Assembly (NCBI GenBank): GCA_965232815.1
Contig: OZ247427.1
Coordinates: 1,922,001-1,986,000, forward strand
Direction of reading: 5' to 3'
DNA from: Bin87 sp026710825
GTDB lineage: Bacteria > Chloroflexota > Dehalococcoidia > Lucifugimonadales > UBA3495
Length of the DNA: 64,000 nucleotides
Numbering within the stretch: the stretch's first letter is position 1; each line of letters begins with the position of its first letter. The notes below the pieces were generated by a model. The model saw only the letters and a program-made list of their open reading frames with translations, had not been told where the DNA came from and did not search any database. Below are positions 1 through 8,343 of the stretch, piece after piece. The translations under genes and the position numbers were made by a program.

Positions 1-1404
1 AAGCATGGCTACGCCACCGCTACCGACGTCATGACCAGCGATCACAACTGGCAGTTCACCGGATACGGCACCGCGGAGAACCCCGAGATAATGGTGCCCC
101 GCGGCAAGGTCACCGGCGGCTCCAGCGCCATCAACGGCCAGATGTTCCTGCGCGGCGTCCCAGAGGACTATGACGGCTGGGCCGCCAGGGGCAACGACGA
201 GTGGACTTTCCAGAACCTGCTGGGCTGTTTCCGCCGCCTAGAAACCGACACCGATTTTTCCGACGACTTCCACGGCAACGACGGCCCCATCATCGCCCGT
301 CGCTTCAAGCGTGAGGAATGGCGGCCGGCTCAAACGGCTTTCTACAACGCTGCCCGGGCCTATGGTTTCCCGCATACCGACGACCACAACAGTCCAGACT
401 CCACCGGTGTCGGCCCCACGCCGTTCAACAACCCCAACGGCATCCGCTGGAGCACCGCCCTCGGCTACCTCGACCCAGCGCGCAATCGCCTCAACCTGAC
501 CCTGCGCCCCAACTGCACGGTGCATCGCGTAATCTTCGACGGGAACCGGGCCACCGGAGTAATGGTCGAAAGCGGCGGCGAGGTGTTCACCGTTGAGGCC
601 GACCAGATCATCCTTAGCGGCGGCGCAATCGCCTCGCCCCAACTGCTCATGCTCTCCGGAGTCGGTCCCGCCGACCACCTGCGCAGCCACGGCATCCCCG
701 TCGTCCATAACCTCCCCGGGGTCGGCCAGAACCTCCGCGACCATCCCATCGTCCCCGTCACCTGGCGCACCAAGCCGGGATTTGACCTCGACGGGTTCGC
801 GCCCCGCATCCAGACCTGCCTGAAGTACACCGCGGAAGGCTCCGACCTGCGCAACGACATGATCATGATCTTCTCGTCGTTCGCCACCGAGCAGGTCATC
901 CGTGGCGGCGACCGCATGGCGCCCCTGGGCATCCGCGCGTCGGTGTCCATCTACCTCGCCGTCGGCGCCGGCGAACTCCGCCTCAACTCCACCGACCCCC
1001 ATCAGCAGCCCTATCTCGACTACAACTACCTCCAGGAGGAGTTCGACCGCAAGCGTCTGCGCGACGGGGTCCGCATCGCCGTCCAGCTCGGCGAGCACGG
1101 CGATTTCCAGGACATCATCCAGGAGCGGACCGAGCCCCTGGACTCCGACCTCGAATCCGACGACGCTCTGGACCACTGGCTCCGCAGCAACGTTTCCACC
1201 GCGCAGCACATCTCCTGCACCTGCAAGATGGGCCCGGCGTCGGATCCCATGGCGGTGGTAGACCAGTATGGCAAGGTGCACGGCCTGGAGAACATCCGCG
1301 TGGTCGACGCATCAATCATGCCCGACTGCATCCGCGCCAACACCAACGTCACCACCATGATGATCGGCGAGCGCGTCTCCGAATTCATCCTCCGCGGCGA
1401 CTGA
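1..1404 (+). CDS. GMC-family FAD-dependent oxidoreductase, 5'-truncated by the window edge
   Basis: Oxidises an alcohol or related substrate using FAD. The reading frame is open from base 1, so the N-terminal Rossmann segment (GxGxxG) lies outside the window; about 70 residues are missing judged against the complete paralogue at 26477-28024. Visible GMC landmarks are 'GGSSAINGQMFLRG' (FAD-contacting signature), 'GGAIASPQLLMLSGVGP' (GMC signature 2), 'LPGVGQNLRDHP', and the C-terminal 'HISCTCKMGP' with the catalytic histidine region. The C-terminal 'RVVDASIMPD...NTNVTTMMIGER' is typical. Substrate cannot be told: choline dehydrogenase and alcohol or sugar oxidases share this fold. The ATG at 31 is internal, not the start. 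Confidence 0.9.
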   Translation, partial: KHGYATATDVMTSDHNWQFTGYGTAENPEIMVPRGKVTGGSSAINGQMFLRGVPEDYDGWAARGNDEWTFQNLLGCFRRLETDTDFSDDFHGNDGPIIARRFKREEWRPAQTAFYNAARAYGFPHTDDHNSPDSTGVGPTPFNNPNGIRWSTALGYLDPARNRLNLTLRPNCTVHRVIFDGNRATGVMVESGGEVFTVEADQIILSGGAIASPQLLMLSGVGPADHLRSHGIPVVHNLPGVGQNLRDHPIVPVTWRTKPGFDLDGFAPRIQTCLKYTAEGSDLRNDMIMIFSSFATEQVIRGGDRMAPLGIRASVSIYLAVGAGELRLNSTDPHQQPYLDYNYLQEEFDRKRLRDGVRIAVQLGEHGDFQDIIQERTEPLDSDLESDDALDHWLRSNVSTAQHISCTCKMGPASDPMAVVDQYGKVHGLENIRVVDASIMPDCIRANTNVTTMMIGERVSEFILRGD

Positions 1405-1417
1405 TCAGCGCCACCAG

Positions 1418-1489
1418 AGTCCGCTCATTAAGAAAGTCCGCCCATGAAGAAAGTCCGCTCATGGTGAGCCTGTCGAACCATGAGCGGAC
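1418..1489. repeat. Family B dispersed repeat with two partial tandem copies
   Basis: Two 17-bp partial units (1418-1434 and 1435-1451, both beginning AGTCCGC) run into a full element at 1452-1489. The full element is an inverted repeat: GTCCGCTCATGGT (1453-1465) pairs perfectly with ACCATGAGCGGAC (1477-1489) around an 11-nt loop GAGCCTGTCGA. Related copies lie at 6465, 12383, 28031 and 47749. It sits just 3' of the GMC gene and could act as a terminator. Confidence 0.85.
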
Positions 1490-1551
1490 CGTCGTTCGAT
1501 TACGGCGTCCCAAATCCGTTGGTCAAACCCCGAATGCGCGCACCCGTTCCC

Positions 1552-2544
1552 TCACCGCGACGGGAACCGTGCCGCCAGAATGTCCATGATCAACCGCGCC
1601 CCGACCTGCGCCGTCAAATCCGAAACGTCGTACGGCGGAGCAACCTCAACCACATCGAATGCCACCAGGTTGGAGCGTCGCACCAGCGTTTCCAGGCAGC
1701 GTCGCGCCTCGTCGTAGAACAGCCCGCCGACCTCCGGCGTTCCGGTTCCCGGCGCTTGCGTCGGGTCCAGCGCGTCCACGTCAAACGTGATGTAGAGATT
1801 CGACCCCACCGGAACGCTCTCCGCCGCCGCCTCCGGCCCCATCTCGCGGAACTGCCGCAGGGTGATGATTCCATTGCCGTGGCTGACGGCCTCCTCATAC
1901 GGCTCCCGCCGCACGGAGCGTATGCCGATTGACGTGATATTCCCCACGTGCTCAAGTTCTTGGCACCGGCGAATGGGGCTGCCGTGGGTCAGCAGCGCGC
2001 CCTGATAGTGGTGCGTGTAATCCAGGTGCGCGTCGAAATGCACGATGTCCAGCGGCGCAAACTGCGACAGTCCCGCCACCACCGGAAACGTGATCGCATG
2101 GTCGCCGCCCAGTACCACCGGCATCGCGCCACGTTGGGCCACCCTCTGCACCACGCCGGCCAACCGCTCGAAGTTGTGTACCACCTCCGACGGCGAGACC
2201 GAAACGTTCCCGCAATCCGCCATGGTGACGCCCCGCAATAGCTCGTCTCCGGCGTCCGCGTCGAAGAACCCTTCGGCGTCCTTGCCGTGCCCATAGGGGT
2301 CAAGGTACGAGTAGGATCGCGGAGCATCCCGCAGCGCGTCCGGCCCATATCTCGCCCCCGGCCGCCCGAACGTGCCCTGGTCAAAGGGCATCCCGATGAA
2401 CGCGACATCTGCCTCCAGTTCGTCAATATTGGCGCACATCGGCACCCGAAACATGGTTCGAGGCCGCGTGTCCAGCGCCGACATGCCGTCGCCCGCTAGA
2501 TCCTCCGAATACTGTGGCCCGATGTTGATATTGTCTTCAGCCAT
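1552..2544 (-). CDS. speB: Agmatinase / arginase-family ureohydrolase
   Basis: Hydrolyses a guanidino substrate (agmatine, arginine or guanidinobutyrate) to urea with a binuclear manganese centre in the cytoplasm. The 330-residue protein has all metal-binding blocks: GGDH (146-149), DAHLD (171-175) and 'FDVDALDPTQAPGTGTPE' (about 248-265), plus a late Glu in 'DVVEVAPPYD'. Length is slightly above the roughly 300-residue norm because of an N-terminal extension. The ATG is preceded by AAGGGA. It is divergent from the crotonase gene with 71 bp between starts. The exact guanidino substrate is uncertain; family membership is secure. Confidence 0.88.
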   Translation of the reverse strand: MAEDNINIGPQYSEDLAGDGMSALDTRPRTMFRVPMCANIDELEADVAFIGMPFDQGTFGRPGARYGPDALRDAPRSYSYLDPYGHGKDAEGFFDADAGDELLRGVTMADCGNVSVSPSEVVHNFERLAGVVQRVAQRGAMPVVLGGDHAITFPVVAGLSQFAPLDIVHFDAHLDYTHHYQGALLTHGSPIRRCQELEHVGNITSIGIRSVRREPYEEAVSHGNGIITLRQFREMGPEAAAESVPVGSNLYITFDVDALDPTQAPGTGTPEVGGLFYDEARRCLETLVRRSNLVAFDVVEVAPPYDVSDLTAQVGARLIMDILAARFPSR

Positions 2545-2553
2545 GGAAATCCC

Positions 2554-2580
2554 TTGTGGTCAAGTTGGTGTGATTATACT
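2554..2580 (+). promoter_or_regulatory. Possible promoter for the crotonase gene
   Basis: TTGTGG (2554-2559) and TATACT (2575-2580) are separated by 15 bp, about 35 bp before the crotonase ATG, in the divergent gap with speB. The spacer is short, so this is only a plausible sigma-70-type match. Confidence 0.35.
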
Positions 2581-2615
2581 GGGCGGCGAATACACCCCCA
2601 GAAAGGAGGCCCCCA

Positions 2616-3386
2616 ATGGCCCGGCTTGAAGATTACCAGAACCGATTCCAGTACGCCCGGTTCGAGCGTGAGGATGGCATCCTCCAGATGACCCTCCACA
2701 GCGACGGCGACACCCTCCAATGGGGCGCCGGCCCCCACAGCGAACTGCCCGAGGTCTTCCACACCGTCGGCACCGACGTCGAGAACAAGGTCATCATCAT
2801 GACCGGCGCCGGCGCCGGATTCACTGGCCCCGCCGGCAGCAGCGACACCGTGCCGCGCCGCACTCCAGAGCAGTGGGACTCCACCTACTGGGAGGGCAAG
2901 CACCTGCTGGGCAACCTCCTCAATATCGAGGTCCCCATCATCGCCGCCATCAACGGCCCCGCCCTGCGACACTCTGAACTGCCGTTGATGAGCGATATCG
3001 TCCTCGCCGCGCCGCACACGACATTCCAGGACTCCGGCCACTTCATGAGCGGCCTCACCCCGGGCGATGGCATGCACATAATCTACCCACTACTCCTGGG
3101 ACTCAACCGCGGCCGCTACTTCCTCCTCACCGGTCAGTTGCTCGACGCCGCCAAAGCCCAGGAATTTGGCCTCGTCGCCGAGGTGCTGCCATCGGACGAA
3201 CTCCTGCCGAGAGCGTGGGAACTGGCCCGCCAACTCGCCGCTCAACCCCGCCTCGTCCTCCGATATTCCCGCGTTCTGCTCACCCAGAAACTACGCGGCG
3301 AACTCCACGACTTGCTCGGCTACGGCCTGGCCCTCGAAGGCCTCGGCTCCGCCCAGGACTACCTCGACCGCGGCCAGGGCCGCTAG
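2616..3386 (+). CDS. Crotonase-fold 6-oxocamphor hydrolase-like protein
   Basis: Crotonase-superfamily protein of 256 residues closely resembling Rhodococcus 6-oxocamphor hydrolase (CamK), which cleaves a C-C bond of a cyclic beta-diketone by a retro-Claisen reaction without CoA. Residues matching those reported for that enzyme (His45, His122, His145, Asp154, Glu244, recalled from the literature) appear at His41, His119, His142, Asp151 and Glu241, a nearly constant offset. Shared blocks include 'EVPIIAAINGP', 'MSDIVLAA', 'TFQDS', 'PGDG' and 'NRGRYFLLTGQ'. The start has a strong AAAGGAGG site. A generic enoyl-CoA hydratase role is less likely because the CoA-type catalytic Glu pair is absent. 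The natural substrate is unknown. Confidence 0.85.
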   Translation: MARLEDYQNRFQYARFEREDGILQMTLHSDGDTLQWGAGPHSELPEVFHTVGTDVENKVIIMTGAGAGFTGPAGSSDTVPRRTPEQWDSTYWEGKHLLGNLLNIEVPIIAAINGPALRHSELPLMSDIVLAAPHTTFQDSGHFMSGLTPGDGMHIIYPLLLGLNRGRYFLLTGQLLDAAKAQEFGLVAEVLPSDELLPRAWELARQLAAQPRLVLRYSRVLLTQKLRGELHDLLGYGLALEGLGSAQDYLDRGQGR

Positions 3387-3396
3387 CCCGTTCCTG

Positions 3397-3768
3397 TCAG
3401 ACCGCAGCCAACGCGTCGATCCGCACGACACCGCCGGGGATCATGTCGATTTCGATGTGGCTCCCGGCCAGCAGATCGGCGCTCGCGAGATAGGAGTTTT
3501 CCGATTCCAAAACCCTGACCCGCTTGAAACCGTCATGCCACATCACTTCTCCGACGTAATAGGCGAATCTCGCCTCGCGCTCGTCGGCGAGGAGTAGCGT
3601 CAAATCGCCGGACGGTCTCAGGCCAAGGAGATTGATGACGGTGCGCGGCAGGAGCAAGTCTGCTCCTTGAAATCCAGTATCAATGACTGCGTCCAGCGAG
3701 GGAATGTTCCCCCGCATTTGAACCGGAATTATCGCCTCATGATACTCGTTGACGTACCCGGTGATCAT
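3397..3768 (-). CDS. Retropepsin-like aspartyl protease-fold protein (clan AA)
   Basis: A 123-residue protein with one D-T-G motif ('VIDTGFQGADLLLP', about residues 30-43) followed by hydrophobic strands, as in single-domain retropepsin-like proteins that dimerise to form an active site. No signal peptide or membrane segment. Its ATG overlaps the stop of the upstream 90-residue gene by 4 bases (ATGA), so the two are translationally coupled. A second module with the same overlap is at 10213-10838. Proteolytic activity is not shown; the family is known mainly from comparative genomics. Confidence 0.7.
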   Translation of the reverse strand: MITGYVNEYHEAIIPVQMRGNIPSLDAVIDTGFQGADLLLPRTVINLLGLRPSGDLTLLLADEREARFAYYVGEVMWHDGFKRVRVLESENSYLASADLLAGSHIEIDMIPGGVVRIDALAAV

Positions 3769-4037
3769 GCCTTGCTTTCCCGCATTCTGCCTCCCAGCGA
3801 ACCCACGGCCCGATAGCCGATGCGGAATGCGTGTGAAAAAGCTCCCGGGTGCCGTTCTCTTAGCAGAGAGTCCGCTTCAAGCAAGTCGGCTCCAATGGCG
3901 AAGTCTCTGGACTCCACGTCAAGCACAAGTATTTTCCCTTTTTCGGTGGCGAGCAGTTTGGGCAGCAATTCCGTTTCGTATATTGCTTCTGCAAGTTCGC
4001 GTTTTTTGTCCCTTTCAGCGTCAGTCATGGGGTGCAC
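3765..4037 (-). CDS. Small helical partner of the aspartyl-protease-like gene
   Basis: A 90-residue charged protein, 'MTDAERDKKRELAEAIYETELLPKLL' region predicted helical, then 'GKILVLDVESRDFAIGADLLEA', ending in a basic tail. The start could be the first ATG (4037) or the ATG three codons later. It is unrelated in sequence to the partner at the second protease module. The 4-base overlap with the downstream protease-like gene suggests a two-component unit; an antitoxin-like or substrate role is conceivable but unproven. I do not recognise a firmly named family. Confidence 0.65.
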   Translation of the reverse strand: MHPMTDAERDKKRELAEAIYETELLPKLLATEKGKILVLDVESRDFAIGADLLEADSLLRERHPGAFSHAFRIGYRAVGSLGGRMRESKA

Positions 4038-4061
4038 CTCGCCACACTATGCTAGCCGATT

Positions 4062-4137
4062 GAATGCTCCGGTTCAATTTGAATGCTCCGGTTCAATTTG
4101 AATGCTCCGGTTCATTTTGAGTGCGCTGGTTCAATTT
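4062..4137. repeat. Four 19-bp tandem repeats overlapping the MFS stop codon
   Basis: Exact 19-bp unit GAATGCTCCGGTTCAATTT at 4062-4080 and 4081-4099, one mismatch copy at 4100-4118 (ending CATTTT), and a diverged copy at 4119-4137. The last copy contains the stop codon and final codons of the leftward MFS gene. Confidence 0.95.
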
Positions 4138-5429
4138 AGCGCGGCTCCAGCTTTCCTCGGCGGCAGCGCCGTCAGCATCAGCGCCGAGCACGACCCGTAG
4201 ATCACCAGCAGCGCCCACCACGCCGGCAGGTAGGACCCCGCGTAGTCGTGCAGGTAGCCCACCAACGGCGCGCCCAGCCCCGCGCTCAGCAGGTTGATCG
4301 GCATCACTATCCCCCGAATCGTCCCCAGGAAAGTCCGCCCGTAGTACTCCGCGAAAATGTACGTATGAACGATCATCCCGACGCCCACGGAACACCCGAA
4401 CACGATCGTCGAAAGAAACATCATCTCCGCCGACGTCACGTAGATCATCAGCAGAATGGCGACGATGAATCCCGAGAACGATACCGCCGCCAGGAACCGT
4501 ATCGGGATCCGGTCGGCCAGCCAACCCGCCACCAGCGCCAGCGCCGCCGCTCCGCCGGCATCGGCGGCGAATGACCACGACACCAGCAACGGATCGTGCC
4601 CCTTTTCCACGAAATACGGTATGCGGTGAAAGCTGGCCCCGCCCTGCGCCACGCCGGCCAGCGCGAACACCGCTATCAACTTCCACATCGTCGTTGTCCG
4701 GAAGGCCTGCCGAACTGTCCAGACCTGCTCCTCGGTCGTCGGCCGGCGCGGTCCCCCGCCCGGTTGGTCCGCCTCCTGTGCATCCGGTGGGTCGCCGTCC
4801 ACCCGCAGGCCCATATCCTCTGGCTGCCGGCGCAGGAACAACGCCGCTGCCGGAATCGAAATCACCATGAACATGACGGCCAGGATCTGCCACGCGCTGC
4901 GCCATCCGTAGCCGTCAATCAGCCACTGCGTAACCGGTAGAAAAACTATCCCGCTGATGCCCAGCCCTGCGGTGGCGAACGCCAGCGCCCGTCCCCGCTT
5001 GCGCACGAACCACTTCGCCACCGGCACCGAGGTTACCAGTCCGTTCGGCGCCGCCAGCCCCGATACGCCCACCAGCCCGAACAGCAGGATGAACTGCCAC
5101 GCGTGGCTGCTCATCCCCACCAGTATCAGACACCCGCCGATCATCACGGCCGCCACCGGTATGTACGCCCGAGAGCCATACCGGTCTATCATCCAGCCGA
5201 CCGCAAAGCTCAACACCCCCGCCGAAAGCCGTCGCGTGGTCTGCATCCATCCAAATGTTGCCCGCGATAGCGCCAACTCGTTCTGCATCGGCAGCACGAA
5301 CAGGCCGTAGTTCAGCGTCCCCGTCGCCATCGTCGAAAAGTTGACGGCGAACATTGTCGCCACGATCACCCACCCATAGAAAAACCGCTGGCGTTGCGGT
5401 TCCCTTTCGGACTCAGCGGTGGTGGCCAT
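4131..5429 (-). CDS. MFS transporter (MCT/oxalate-formate antiporter-like)
   Basis: A 432-residue inner-membrane carrier with about 12 hydrophobic helices and a charged cytoplasmic linker in the middle ('PEDMGLRVDGDPPDAQEAD', about residues 205-235). The loop 2-3 motif is 'GWMIDRYGSR', close to the MFS G-x3-D-R-x-G signature, with a second copy 'AGWLADRIPIR' in the C half. The N-terminal 'FFYGWVIVATMF' is characteristic of monocarboxylate/OFA-like members, which move organic acids. The last codons lie in a 19-bp tandem repeat. Neighbouring MBL hydrolase and crotonase suggest an organic acid substrate, but this is only context. Confidence 0.82.
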   Translation of the reverse strand: MATTAESEREPQRQRFFYGWVIVATMFAVNFSTMATGTLNYGLFVLPMQNELALSRATFGWMQTTRRLSAGVLSFAVGWMIDRYGSRAYIPVAAVMIGGCLILVGMSSHAWQFILLFGLVGVSGLAAPNGLVTSVPVAKWFVRKRGRALAFATAGLGISGIVFLPVTQWLIDGYGWRSAWQILAVMFMVISIPAAALFLRRQPEDMGLRVDGDPPDAQEADQPGGGPRRPTTEEQVWTVRQAFRTTTMWKLIAVFALAGVAQGGASFHRIPYFVEKGHDPLLVSWSFAADAGGAAALALVAGWLADRIPIRFLAAVSFSGFIVAILLMIYVTSAEMMFLSTIVFGCSVGVGMIVHTYIFAEYYGRTFLGTIRGIVMPINLLSAGLGAPLVGYLHDYAGSYLPAWWALLVIYGSCSALMLTALPPRKAGAALN

Positions 5430-5442
5430 GTCAATTACAAAC

Positions 5443-5470
5443 GTAGGGGCGAATGATCATTCGCCCCTAC
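5443..5470. repeat. Family A palindrome (perfect)
   Basis: A 28-bp perfect inverted repeat with arms GTAGGGGCGAATGA and TCATTCGCCCCTAC, between the 3' end of the MBL gene and the MFS start. Sister elements occur at 11016, 11885, 34938, 37258, 40549 and 44686. Confidence 0.95.
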
Positions 5471-5509
5471 TTGCTGGTTGATTTCAACGGTGTTGAATGC
5501 AACGTCTGC

Positions 5510-6346
5510 TTAGATCGCCTGCCAGTATCTCTTGCCCTGCAGCCTCACGATCTTGCCGAACCCGGGAGCCGGCAGGTGCACCGCCGCTACCGGAATCCCC
5601 TCGCTCTCCAACCGGTCCAGCACACTCTGCCGCGTGGAGATGGCCTGCTCGGGGATGATGTCCGCCCGCGACGCCCAGTCGGTCTGCTGGATCTGCGCGG
5701 TGTTGTGCAGCACGTCTCCCAGGATCAGGCCGCGCTCGCCGCCGGAGTGGATCATGATGCTCATATGCCCGGGCGTATGCCCCGGCGTCGGCAGCGTGGT
5801 CAGCTCGCTGGTGATGTTGAACTCGCCCTCCATCCACTCGACCAGCCCCATCTCGGCGATCGGCCACACGCAATCGGGCGCATTCGGGAAGCGGTCGGGC
5901 TGCAACGCGGGGTCGTGACTCGCGTCGTAGTCCACCCGGCTGAAGTAATATCGCGCGTTGGGGAAGGTCGGTTTCAACGTTCCACCGTCGTCCCGCACCG
6001 TGTTCCAACCCACGTGGTCCCGGTGCAGGTGTGTCATCACCACCGCGTCAATGTCGTTCGGCGAAACGCCGTTCCGCTCCATGTCGTCCAGCAACTCGCC
6101 CCACGGAGTCTCCGGCGTGTCTTTCGCCCCCAGGCCCGTGTCAACGGCAATCGTCTTGCCCTCCGAGCGCACCAGGAAGCATGCCAGGTTGAAACTCACC
6201 TTGCGGTCCGGAGTCAGGTGGTCGTGGAACGGCTCCCAGTTCTCTGCGGGGATGTCCGGAAAGAAGTTGCAGATATCGAATTCCAGTAGGCCGTCGGAAA
6301 GAGAGGCAATCTCCACATTCCCGATCGTAATCTTGCTGGCCGTCAT
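5510..6346 (-). CDS. Metallo-beta-lactamase-fold hydrolase
   Basis: A 278-residue cytoplasmic MBL-superfamily hydrolase. The metal signature 'THLHRDHVGWN' gives HxHxDH, followed by 'PTPGHTPGHMSI' (third His) and 'LILGDVLHN' (bridging Asp). The domain arrangement matches N-acyl-homoserine-lactonase / alkyl-sulfatase-like small hydrolases, which cannot be separated without comparison. The start at 6346 is chosen because GGAGG lies 5-7 bases upstream; longer readings run through a dispersed repeat and are not coding. Substrate unknown, probably an ester or lactone. Confidence 0.85.
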   Translation of the reverse strand: MTASKITIGNVEIASLSDGLLEFDICNFFPDIPAENWEPFHDHLTPDRKVSFNLACFLVRSEGKTIAVDTGLGAKDTPETPWGELLDDMERNGVSPNDIDAVVMTHLHRDHVGWNTVRDDGGTLKPTFPNARYYFSRVDYDASHDPALQPDRFPNAPDCVWPIAEMGLVEWMEGEFNITSELTTLPTPGHTPGHMSIMIHSGGERGLILGDVLHNTAQIQQTDWASRADIIPEQAISTRQSVLDRLESEGIPVAAVHLPAPGFGKIVRLQGKRYWQAI

Positions 6347-6464
6347 AGTCCCTCCACGTTCAGTCAAGTGCGCCATTCTACCACCTGCGCCGCCCTCAAT
6401 CCCCGCCCATCCCGCTGACCCCTGCGGATCGACCAATCCAATCGTTGGTGGCAGGGTAGATATC

Positions 6465-6497
6465 CCGCTCATGGTGAGCCAGTCGAACCACGAGCGG
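6465..6497. repeat. Family B dispersed repeat
   Basis: CCGCTCATGGT (6465-6475) pairs with ACCACGAGCGG (6487-6497), one mismatch, around loop GAGCCAGTCGA. Identical to the copy at 12383-12415. Confidence 0.85.
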
Positions 6498-6600
6498 ACA
6501 GCAATTGCAGAAACGTCAATAGCGCCGCCGCGGTCCGAGCGCGCGGCATTATCCGAACCCGCCCACATCGTTATTAATAATAAACAGTATTGAATAATGT

Positions 6601-6606
6601 TATAAT
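6601..6606 (+). promoter_or_regulatory. Putative -10 box in an AT-rich island
   Basis: TATAAT at 6601-6606 inside an unusually AT-rich stretch (about 6569-6610) that stands out in this GC-rich sequence, 94 bp before the surface-protein start. No convincing -35 box is seen. Confidence 0.45.
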
Positions 6607-6699
6607 GTTGGTGCGCCCGCCTGCATAACTGGTGCCGGCGTGGATAACGGAAAAGTCCGTAATCGGACCAGTGGCGGAGATACCGCCAGGAGGCGAAGT

Positions 6700-8076
6700 A
6701 TGAAGCACCGATTTCCAAATTTCAGATGGACGCCCGGCATACGGGCTGCGAGCGGGGTATACGCAGCGGCGCTTGTCATTACACTTGGCGCGGTCGGGGT
6801 CGTTGCCGCGGCAGCGGGTTTCGCCTATGCTGCCAGCGATGGAACCCAGGCGGTCCACGCTGCCCCGCTCCTCGCCGGCGTGTCGCCTCACCCGGATGGG
6901 CTCACCACGAAACTGATCGTTAACTCCGGTGATACCGACGGCGGCCAGGGTTCAGATCCCGGCGGGGCAGGGCAGGAAACCAGCCCGCCCGGCGTTACCA
7001 CTTCCACCGCGTCGCTGGTCATCCCCGAGGGTGATCAGGCGACCTACACCGTGCGGCTTAACGCGCGGCCCGCAGATATGATCGGAGTCCTTGTCATTGT
7101 GGACGGCAACCAGGAAGTGGTGGCGAACCCCACTGTGTTGAACTTCGCTCCAGACGAATGGAACGATCCGCAAATGGTTACCCTGACCACCCAGGCAGAC
7201 GCTGACGACCGACCTCATTACGGCTCAATCAGTCACGTCGGCCCGGGCGCTGATGGCATGCCGGCAGTGGTGGCCGAGGTCGCAGTGGTGGTCACTGACG
7301 GGTGCGATGCCATCTGGTGCGGCGTGATGGAGATGACCAAAACTCTCCCCTACGAGATGGAATTTGTGAGTCTCGATGACGATGAATTTACCGACGCTGG
7401 AACCACACACCGGGTCCGGGCTTCTCATTTGCACTCGCGGGTTCTGCCCGGAGAGGAAGCCCGACCGCCTTTCTCGATTCCGGAACGAACTTCCTTGCGG
7501 TTCTGGCTGGATGGCGGACTGGCCGGCACGAATTACTACTCGAACTGGACTCTATACCTCAACGGCATTGAACTGCCTTTCCACAGGGCTCGCGTGGTCT
7601 TCGACGACCTGCCGGATAACCGCTCGCTGCTGTTCAAATGGTATGCCCCCGGGCTCCACAGGCTGCTGCCCGCAGGTATCGGCGAACAGGCCGCGTCCTG
7701 GTATCTCAGGATCGAGGATACCGGCGACCCGGTGGCGCAACCGCCCGGCCCGCCGCTGTACCTGAGGTTGCTGGATGCTCGTTCCCAACCGCAGGAGCTG
7801 ACCATCCTCTGGAACCGGCCGCACACGATGGACGACTACTACCACGAGTTGACTGAATTCAACGTGCAGTGGAAGCGGTCTGACGGCAGTTGGGATAATC
7901 CGGACGACGTCTCGGAAGCCAGCGTCGAACCGGTTGACCAATCCACCCACGCCCACCGTATCCAGGGGCTGGAGGGGGACGTCGAGTACGACCTGAGGGT
8001 CGTTGCGGTCAACGCGGTGGGCGTCGGTGAGCCTTCCGAGGTCTTGAGCGCAGTGGCCCCTCCTGCCACACCGTAG
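6700..8076 (+). CDS. Secreted surface protein with a C-terminal fibronectin type III domain
   Basis: A 458-residue exported protein. Residues about 10-45 form a basic then hydrophobic signal segment ('YAAALVITLGAVGVVAAAAGFAYAA'-like, A-x-A end). A beta-rich module follows ('VIPEGDQATYTVRLNARP', 'PTVLNFAPDEWNDPQMVTL'), resembling Calx-beta-like repeats of large surface proteins. A middle domain has two cysteines ('CDAIWCGVM'). The last 110 residues resemble Fn3 ('LTILWNRP', 'FNVQWKRSDGSW', 'YDLRVVAVNAVGVGEPSE'). The start is set at 6700 because AGGAGG lies 7-9 bases upstream. Likely an adhesin or cell-envelope structural protein; no enzymatic motif seen. Confidence 0.75.
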   Translation: MKHRFPNFRWTPGIRAASGVYAAALVITLGAVGVVAAAAGFAYAASDGTQAVHAAPLLAGVSPHPDGLTTKLIVNSGDTDGGQGSDPGGAGQETSPPGVTTSTASLVIPEGDQATYTVRLNARPADMIGVLVIVDGNQEVVANPTVLNFAPDEWNDPQMVTLTTQADADDRPHYGSISHVGPGADGMPAVVAEVAVVVTDGCDAIWCGVMEMTKTLPYEMEFVSLDDDEFTDAGTTHRVRASHLHSRVLPGEEARPPFSIPERTSLRFWLDGGLAGTNYYSNWTLYLNGIELPFHRARVVFDDLPDNRSLLFKWYAPGLHRLLPAGIGEQAASWYLRIEDTGDPVAQPPGPPLYLRLLDARSQPQELTILWNRPHTMDDYYHELTEFNVQWKRSDGSWDNPDDVSEASVEPVDQSTHAHRIQGLEGDVEYDLRVVAVNAVGVGEPSEVLSAVAPPATP

Positions 8077-8132
8077 GCAACATCGCAACCGGGGCAGCGG
8101 TGAACCTGTCGTTGCCCTGCGAACCGGCCGGA

Positions 8133-8178
8133 GACGCGGTTTTGGCTCCGCCATCTGCGGTGGAGCCGAAACCGCGCC
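8133..8178 (+). terminator. Long hairpin terminator after the surface-protein gene
   Basis: Arms 8133-8152 (GACGCGGTTTTGGCTCCGCC) and 8159-8178 (begins GGTGGAGCCG) form a 20-bp stem whose three non-Watson-Crick positions are G-U or A-C type, with a 6-nt loop, followed by TTATGTTG. It lies 57 bp after the stop. Confidence 0.7.
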
Positions 8179-8343
8179 TTATGTTGAACCGTTTGTCCCC
8201 CTTGCCGAATACCGAAACCAGCCGATGCTAGCCCTGGTCCACCCCTTGGCGGTAGCCGGTCTGGTTCAGGCGGCCGTACCGCAACCATTTCCGCGCCCGG
8301 ACAATGTACAATACGCTGCGAACCGCGAGGCGATGAGGCAGCG

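Noticed and set aside
238..1281. Long leftward frame antisense to the first GMC gene
   Set aside because: Composition is a shadow of the real gene (Gly/Ala/Val-rich, no domain); the plus strand has clear GMC motifs.
2616..3386. Ordinary enoyl-CoA hydratase assignment
   Set aside because: The match to 6-oxocamphor hydrolase residues is much closer than to CoA hydratases; the generic name would hide this.
4062..4137. CRISPR array
   Set aside because: The 19-bp units are directly adjacent without unique spacers, so this is a simple tandem repeat. No cas genes are in the window.
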